Shown: one piece after another, positions 57,534 to 64,000 of the stretch
How positions within the stretch are numbered: position 1 is the stretch's first letter
How the letters are laid out: the number at the start of each line of letters is the position of its first letter
DNA from: Mesaphorura yosii
Lineage: Eukaryota; Arthropoda; Collembola; Poduromorpha; Tullbergiidae
NCBI GenBank assembly: GCA_009869945.1
Contig: WIXG01000098.1
Location: forward strand, 1-64,000
Reading direction: 5' to 3'
DNA length: 64,000 nucleotides
The notes under the pieces: model-generated
Databases searched by the model: none
What the model was told of the DNA's origin: nothing
What the model saw: only the letters and a program-made list of their open reading frames with translations
Translations under genes and position numbers: made by a program

Positions 57534-59348
57534 ATGAAGCGCAACAGTCGAGATGTCAAGAAACTTCCTGGAGGCAAAGGTTCGTTATGGGATTTATTTA
57601 TGATTAATGAGATTTGACATTAAGGTCGTGGGCTTTAATTAAGGAAGGCGAATGAACACCTTATCTGCAACAGGTTCTGTTTATGTCCAGGTGTCATTGA
57701 TGAGTCCTCAGCGGTTGATATTGGCTTGCTTCCTCTACGAAAATCAGATGAGCAACCGACGTTTGCTAGATCCACTGTGGCATCAGCATTGAGTCCGACC
57801 CGCCCAAAACTCCCTCGTCAAACTGGAATGAGCAAGCCTAAAGAGGCGCCGAAGGAAAAGAAGGTAACGCAGTAATTTGAAAACTCAAGTGGCTAAATGA
57901 ACTGATTCACCCATTCATCAGCGATTCATTTAACATTACAGGAGCCTCCTCTTCCTCAGGACCTGGTCTATGAGGTTGTGAGTAAGGAAAGCATTAGCTC
58001 GCTCGAACAGAATGAGACTCCAGCGTTGCGCTACGTCTACGAGGAGTACGTGTATGGTGAAAAGGGGAAGGAACCGTCGGGTGCTCACTACACATACAAA
58101 GAAAAGTATGAACACAAGCCAAAGAAGGAGAAGATTCGCCCAGTCGATGTCGACCAGCCGAAGGTTGTCAAGCCTAGATACATGCAGTTCAGGACGGAAG
58201 GGCAATCCAGACTGCGTAGCACGGAGAAAACCCCGCCTATGCCCATCTTGGCTCGAAACGTGAAGAGTTTCGAGCAGGCTGTTCGCATGGACAATCAGCT
58301 GGAAAAGCTTCACGCAGAGATCACCGCCAATCTCAAGCATATTGTGGACGCAGATGGTCCTCACACACTACTGAATGGGGTCGAGATCGCGATGCCGATT
58401 GACTGGAATGCCGTTCTGGGGATTGATTTTACGTCCGCTCCTACCGCCGAGAAAGTTAACGTAAGTATTCGGCCGTTACCCTACCCGACTTTATTCAAGC
58501 GCTCATCCTGACTAGCTGACTTGGAAGATTTCTATCCAAATTTTAGACGGGTGGTGACAACGATTTGTCTCCCAAGGCGCTTAATGAGAAGCTCAAGAAA
58601 AAGAAGCATGTTGAGGCCAATAAACGTTTGTTGGAAAAGATCAAGAAAGTTGTAAGCAGGCTCTCTCATTCATTGTCTAAGCTATATTTTCCGCTTTCTC
58701 TTCGTGTACGTTGCGTGATCTCCGCAGGAGTCAACGTATGGCCGAGATAAGCAGATGAAGAAGTACAAAGAGGCCAAGCAGCGCGCTCCTGAGCCGCGTT
58801 TCCCTCCTCCGAAGTCAAAGTTCAAGGCAAAGCCTGTTGCTGGTCCGTCTGGCACGACAGCTCTAAAGAGGGTCAACCTTCCTTTGAGACCCAAGTCTAA
58901 GTCAAAGTCTCCTGCTGCTGCTATTGCTGGTCCGTCTGCTCCGCCTGGCACGACAGCTAAAAAGAGAGTGAATCCTCCTCCGAAGTCCAAGTCAAAGCCT
59001 GTTCCTGTTTCTGGCGCGACAGCTCCAAAATGGGCCAAGTCAGGTCCGAACATGAGCCGTCCTGCGATACCTCTGTTCGTAGGGGTGACCACGTCCTTGC
59101 CCCCTTCATCCAAATTCAAAGATCCGTATGTGGATCGTAACATGCGGATTCCTCTTGAGGATCGCCTCTTCACACCATCGCGAGCATTTGTTGGAGCGGA
59201 ACGTCCTCCGACAACCATCAGCAACTACTTTGGCAAGCTTTGGCCTGCCTACGACCGCCAGCTTCGCTCTCCGTCGGAAATCACTCATCGTGCAAATGTC
59301 ATGATTGATGAGTATCGAAAGGACATTCTGCGTGGCAAGTTCTTTTGA
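57534..59348 (+). CDS. Lys/Pro-rich protein of unknown function, 487 aa, five exons
   Basis: Exons 57534-57579, 57691-57863, 57942-58460, 58547-58651 and 58728-59348 join in frame (1464 bases) with GT/AG junctions. I do not recognise the family. The protein is hydrophilic and basic, with no signal peptide or membrane helix. Residues around 90-150 carry an aromatic, charged block (LRYVYEEYVYGEK...HYTYKEKYEH). A Lys-rich helical stretch (NEKLKKKKHVEANKRLLEKIKK) is probably coiled coil. Then come about three imperfect tandem units of the form PPKSK..KP..AGPSGTTALKRVNLP. The C-terminal 90 residues look more ordered (DRNMRIPLEDRLFTP, YRKDILRGKFF). It shares a spacer with MSH4, so co-expression in germ line is possible but unproven. 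Confidence 0.72.
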
Positions 59349-60179
59349 GCGACGGCATTCATCACACACACTCACTGGCTGAATTTAATCATTCCTCACA
59401 AAATTTTAAATCAGAAAATTCTCCTTTTCTACAATGAATCTGAAACCGGAGTGTCACAAAATTAAGTTTGTAAACAAAATTGGCAAATTAAAATCCATTC
59501 TACGAGAGAAATTGTGAATTGTAGTTTTCTAGTCGTGAAATTGTGGCTTTTTCGATCCCAAATTCTAACTTTTGCATGCAGTCGCATCAACAGCGTTTCC
59601 ATGTTCATATTTTTTCGCCAAGTCGTAGCATAGGTGAAGACGTTGATTGAATAGATTCAGTTTTTTGTCCTAAGGGGAATGTGAATACAAATGTTCGACT
59701 CCATCAATCATCTTGTTTAATCTTTCAAAGATTTCTGATCTATATCACTGATGACAAGTGACAGGTAATTAAGAACTAGCAATTAATGGACTAGTCGAGA
59801 GTTGAATAACTCAAAACTTGAAAGTAGTCGCTAATGATTCAAAATACTAGATTATTTAGTAGGTTTAAGAAAGTTTACAGTGCATAGCCAGTCTTGCTTC
59901 GTTCGAACAAAGTAGAACTTTAGAAGGAAAATGCAGATAAGAATGATGTACGCTAAATATTTTTGTGAGTCATCATCACCTTGCTGTTTACTTTACGAAT
60001 AAACTCAAGTTTACAATCACCACTTTATATTAATTACTTAATCCTAAAATGACTAATGTATGACTAAAGACTTATTTTAACTTAATTAACGCCTTGTGGA
60101 TTTCGTCCAACTAAGACAAAGAAATATTTTTTAGACATTATTGCTATTTTATCTACTATTTGTACATCCACCTAGCCCC
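59349..60179. other. 3' flank between convergent genes
   Basis: This AT-rich stretch lies between the stop codons of the 487-aa gene and COQ2. No gene or clear repeat is seen. Confidence 0.5.
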
Positions 60180-61806
60180 TCAATGGGACGCCAACAGGCT
60201 CAGAAATATTATCCAACCCAACTGTCGGTTTGACATGAATTTATGCGCACAATCTTCTCCATTATTAATATCGAGGGTTTTAATCTGCCATGCCAAGTGT
60301 GCGGCACACGCAGTCAGTCCAAAGAAATAAGGCCAACTCAGTCCCTCGAGGTATCCAACAGCTGTCAGACTACTGAGCATCGATGCACTAAAACCACTCA
60401 ACCAGTACTTAGAATTAGCACCAAATAGTTTGGCCGTTGAACCAAGTCCGAGCAGTTTGTCTTCTTCTCGGTCCTATAAGTAATTGGGCGTGAAATATTA
60501 CTCATATTTAGAGGGGCAACCAGGAAAATCAGAGGCGAGCTTGGAGCTTACTTGATGTGCATAAATTGTGTCGTAAATAAGTGTCCATGAAATGCCAGCT
60601 AAGTACAGCGATAAACAAGAAGGGTTTAGCCATGGAAGACTGGCATAGCTCAGTTCATTGGCGGTGGCGGCGACTGCCGCCGTGTAGCCCATAAGAACGC
60701 CAGTGTTGAAGGTCAGTCCTAACACAGCCTGTGGCCAGTTGGTCACTCTCTTAGCGAGAGGGTACAAAACCACGAGTCCTGGAATACCAAAGTATTGTGA
60801 GTGTGAGTGCGTGAATCTTGTAAGTTCCTGAAAAGTGGTTACCTAATGACCCAACCCCGATTAGGAAACAAGGTGCGGGCAATTGGCACAAGATTCCCAG
60901 GCTTACACTTAATTGTGCGGCTAGCCACGCGACAGCGTGCCTGCTCCTGAGCTCCCCAGATGCTAATGGTCGACTTCTAGTTCGTGTTATCTACAAAAAT
61001 TAATTGTATGCTTCTTAAATTCTCATAAGCACTGAAAGGATGAAAGGAATTTACTTTCGAATCAATATTTCTGTCCCACAAGTCGTTGATTGTGCAGCCT
61101 GCTCCCCTCATGATAAAGGCACCGAGACCGAATAGCGACAGGTACGTCAGCGATAACCCGCCCGAGTCCATTGTAGAAGCCAATGCGAGACCCCAAGTGC
61201 ACGGCCAGAACAATAGCCAGGTTCCTGGGCGCACAATTGAATTATCGCTGTTTAACTAATACAATCAAACCCACTCACTCCTCTACGTTTGCTTTACACA
61301 ATCTTACCTATCGGCTTGTCAATCCTCGACAACCGTAAGTAGGGTTGAAGTGGTACAGGCAAACTGTTGACTATGTATTCAGAAATATTTACATGAGTCT
61401 CCGCCTGACGTGGCTCCGACGTGAACAGACCGAAGGTTCCCCTTTGTGGTGGTCCATCAGTGCTCGTCGAATCCTAATCGAAGCAAATTATTGCAAAATT
61501 GAACGTTTCTTCACTTTAAAGGTATCAGCTTTTGAGGTCGGCAAGACTCACCTTGAAGGGCGCACGGTCATAAGCATGTCTGATCTCTCCAGTTTTGACG
61601 TCTTCAACCTCTTCAGCTGGTTTTACTAAAGTTCCACTATACCTTATCCCGAATAGTTTTGCATTTTGACCACGAGGTGCACTATAAAGGGATGTGGTGG
61701 TCCAGCAGTGTCGACTGGACTTGGAGTCGGGAGCCGCAAAGCAATAGTAGTGTCGAGCCACTCGAAAACTGGACTTCTTGAGAAGTATTCTATTGGCCAG
61801 GCGCAT
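60180..61806 (-). CDS. Coq2: 4-hydroxybenzoate polyprenyltransferase COQ2, 419 aa, six exons
   Basis: Exons, 5' to 3': 61806-61552, 61473-61308, 61224-61055, 60990-60843, 60778-60552, 60473-60180 (1260 bases, in frame). The Arg/Lys/Ser-rich N-terminus resembles a mitochondrial presequence. [20 protein letters not shown] is the start of the UbiA domain. The two Asp-rich motifs that hold Mg-prenyl diphosphate are NDLWDRNID (187-195) and [13 protein letters not shown] (through Asp327). [11 protein letters not shown] and several hydrophobic helices complete the family pattern. The enzyme joins the polyprenyl tail to 4-hydroxybenzoate in the inner mitochondrial membrane, the committed membrane step of coenzyme Q synthesis. 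The first 140 residues are mainly targeting sequence and linker. Confidence 0.95.
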
Positions 61807-61889
61807 GTTAAGTAGCTTGGAGCATCAACTTTCAGGGTGCCTGATGAGTGCTCTTATTCTTAATCTAATCTAGATCCTCCTCAGAGAGC

Positions 61890-61906
61890 GACTCCGCTCC
61901 GGAGTC
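61890..61906. repeat. short inverted repeat upstream of COQ2
   Basis: GACTCCG and CGGAGTC are exact inverted copies around three bases, about 85 bases upstream of the COQ2 ATG. On the - strand this could form a hairpin in a 5' UTR. Confidence 0.6.
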
Positions 61907-61943
61907 CACCATTTTCAGTCAAAACTGCTCGATCACTAAATTT

Positions 61944-61978
61944 ATCACTATCACCTTGAAGTTCAAGGTGATAGTGAT
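61944..61978. repeat. perfect 17-bp inverted repeat with one-base centre
   Basis: The left arm 61944-61960 and right arm 61962-61978 are exact reverse complements (ATCACTATCACCTTGAA and its complement) around a single G. It lies about 140 bases upstream of the COQ2 start. A 17-bp perfect match with a one-base spacer is unlikely by chance. It may be a hairpin, a recent inverted duplication or an assembly foldback. Confidence 0.85.
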
Positions 61979-63069
61979 TTTTGTTCAAGACCTGAACCAA
62001 AATTCATGATAAAGAAGACTTAAATTTCCTTTTCCTTGAGCCTTGCAACGCAATGTGGAGTTTTTGTATTTCGTGTCATGTGACACGTGCGTGCAATTCT
62101 TTGTTTAACGCTTGAGTCAAATGAGACTTCACTTCGCTGATTATTGCTGTATCATATCAGTGATTGAGATAGAGCTTCGACGCGATAGGAGGACGGATGG
62201 ATGTTTCTTCAATGAAATCACAACTCGTACTGATAACAGATCCAACTCAGTATGTGTTTTGTTTTGACTGCAATGCTGACGTAAAAATTGCGGAAATTTC
62301 CACACCGGCAAACCTCATGACTCGTGTCATTATTGCAACAAGTCCAAAGTGTACATCCTCTTGAAACACGCATTTTCACACGCTACAACTAATGTCAGGG
62401 TATGCGACCATTTTTAATCCTGCTGTTTTCCTCAAGCTATGTGTGCCTTCCAGACTCGTGGGTCGGTTAACGGGGTGATTGCGTGAGACCAAAGTCCACA
62501 GGAGACACGATCGCCACATTTGACCACAAATACGTAAGTAGTGAGCTGGGAATTCTAGAATGTACGTGGTCAAGTTGTCAATAATTGGCCACTGAAATCG
62601 AGTCGATGGGAATATTTTAAGTTTCATTATCAAGACAATTTAACAATAGATGAAATTTGAGTATCGTGAAAACAGCATATTAAATCTTAGAATGGTCAAG
62701 TCGCAGTTGCAAACGGAGACTTTGGTTACTGTAAGATTGGTATTAAAGCTACCGTGGACGTGAGACAATTGAAAGGGCCGAGTCAGAGTTGTATCAGTAG
62801 TCAAAGCTTATGAACAATCAGGATAATAATAACTACAGAGATGTGATGACAATTACGATACCAGCATGCAAGTAGTCGTAGTACTAAAGGCTGCGATATA
62901 AATATCAAATATGGAAATTAATTGTTTCCTCTGGTAAAATATCACAACTTTAGTCAATAATTCCCATTATGTAGTTGGTGTTGCTCAATTCACACAGGTG
63001 ACAGCTAACAAGGTGAAGGTCGCAGTCACAGGTACATAAAAGACTGACGGGCATCTGCCTGACGACGGA

Positions 63070-64000
63070 TTATGAGCACAGCGGCTCCTTGGTATCCCCG
63101 TTGCAGGCAGCACCGTCTTCTCCCTTTGCACACCAATCGGAGCTTGATTTCTCCGAATGATCGTGATCTTCTGATCCAGAGGTTTCGCCACCCTCCTCCA
63201 GAATGTCCTCCAATGGTCCTAGTGAATGTTTTCTCGGCTGGAGGAGTGGTTTCGGAGGAGCAAACTTGGATACGCAAGGAATCGAGAAGGAAATGAGAGC
63301 GGAAATGATGAGGAAAGCTCCAGCCAAGTGAAAAGGGATTTCGTAGGATTGAGTCGCGTCGAAAATGGCGCCTGAAAATTCAGACGGAAATACAAAATTT
63401 TATCACAGACCTTATATTTTATAAAAGTCGCAAGCAGTAAAAGGATGGCCCACCTGAGAGCGGCGTTCCGAGCACCGACGAGATTCCACGAAAGAAAATT
63501 AATAGTCCAAATGCATTGGTCAAATTCTCCAGCCCGAGCAACTCGACAAGAATGATTGAACTAAGAGCAATGAATCCGGACAGCGCTGTTCCGAAGCAGG
63601 TGTACATGAACGCAATCAGATAGTAGTCGAAGCAGAATGGCAGCACGAAAGTGCTAACTCCCATAACGAGAACACAAATGTTGTAGAGGAGCAAGGAGTT
63701 GACCCATGAACGATCAGAAAGCATGCCAAATACCACACGACCAACTGTGCTCGTTACTCCAATGACGGAAATAAAGTAGGCAGCACTGTCGGCGTCAATT
63801 CCCTGTAGAAGATTAGCCACTTTACATAGAAAGTTAAGTCAAGATATTCGAAGGCCACCTGTTTCCTATTTTTACCTGCTTCACGGAATAATCAATCACG
63901 TACACAATAGGAACAAAGAATCCCAACATTCCAAATACAGCACTGAAAGCAATGGTAAGAAATATGGGATTCTTGATTAGCGAAAAGTCCGTCATTTGCG
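63070..64000 (-). CDS. monocarboxylate transporter-like MFS protein (SLC16 family), C-terminal part, cut by the window edge
   Basis: Three exons are visible: 64000-63876 (incomplete at its 5' side), 63802-63454 and 63371-63070, giving the last 257 residues in one frame. The stretch contains about six membrane helices, the loop GRVVFGMLSDR typical of the start of the second half of SLC16 MFS transporters, and LLIFFRGISSVLGTPLSG near the penultimate helix. A cytoplasmic, acidic and Ser-rich tail of about 70 residues follows. SLC16 proteins carry lactate, pyruvate or other small acids with protons, though many arthropod members are uncharacterised. The substrate residues of the first half are outside the window, so specificity cannot be judged. 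Confidence 0.85.

Larger units (their letters stand above)
61807..63069. other. spacer between COQ2 and the SLC16-type gene
   Basis: Apart from the inverted repeats at 61890-61906 and 61944-61978 this is AT-rich and without a supported gene. It should contain the COQ2 promoter and the transporter 3' UTR, both on the - strand. Confidence 0.45.

Overview
The window is nuclear DNA of an animal, almost certainly an arthropod. The genes are split by GT-AG introns, mostly 50-120 bases long. The mix of families supports this: a clip-domain serine protease, an AA15 lytic polysaccharide monooxygenase, a Slik/SLK kinase and an animal septin. A springtail or another non-dipteran arthropod would fit, but the sequence does not fix the order. 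No bacterial operons, CRISPR arrays, ribosomal RNA or intact transposons are visible. I rebuilt every multi-exon gene by hand from splice sites and reading-frame continuity. Every completed gene model has summed exon lengths that are a multiple of three and one open frame.

Left part (1-14.2 kb): a + strand gene for a 330-residue protein resembling the p33MONOX (KIAA1191) family, then a - strand gene with 21 coding exons for a 1453-residue Ste20-like kinase (Slik/SLK/LOK). A gene desert of about 9.3 kb follows (14.2-23.5 kb).

Middle part (23.5-43.9 kb): a secreted clip-CUB-chymotrypsin-fold protease; HtrA2/Omi, the mitochondrial quality-control protease; a tRNA-Val(AAC) gene with a 16-base intron; a second 7 kb gene-poor stretch; a membrane-anchored AA15 LPMO gene whose second intron is 4.3 kb; and the mitochondrial ribosomal protein mL63. 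All of these lie on the + strand.

Right part (47.8-64 kb): a septin with a very long low-complexity N-terminus (+); a small Ser-rich protein gene (-); the meiotic MutS homologue MSH4 (-); divergently from it, a 487-residue Lys/Pro-rich protein (+); COQ2, the ubiquinone-pathway prenyltransferase (-); and the C-terminal half of an SLC16-type transporter (-) that runs off the right edge.

The genes do not form a pathway. The neighbourhood mixes housekeeping mitochondrial genes (HtrA2, mL63, COQ2), cytoskeletal and signalling genes (Slik, septin), meiosis (MSH4) and extracellular enzymes (the protease and the LPMO). The points most worth a second look are the transmembrane LPMO with a possible topology-changing intron, the intron-containing tRNA-Val, the protease with Gly at the specificity position, an AKPI motif at the expected mature end of HtrA2, and a cluster of perfect inverted repeats upstream of COQ2.
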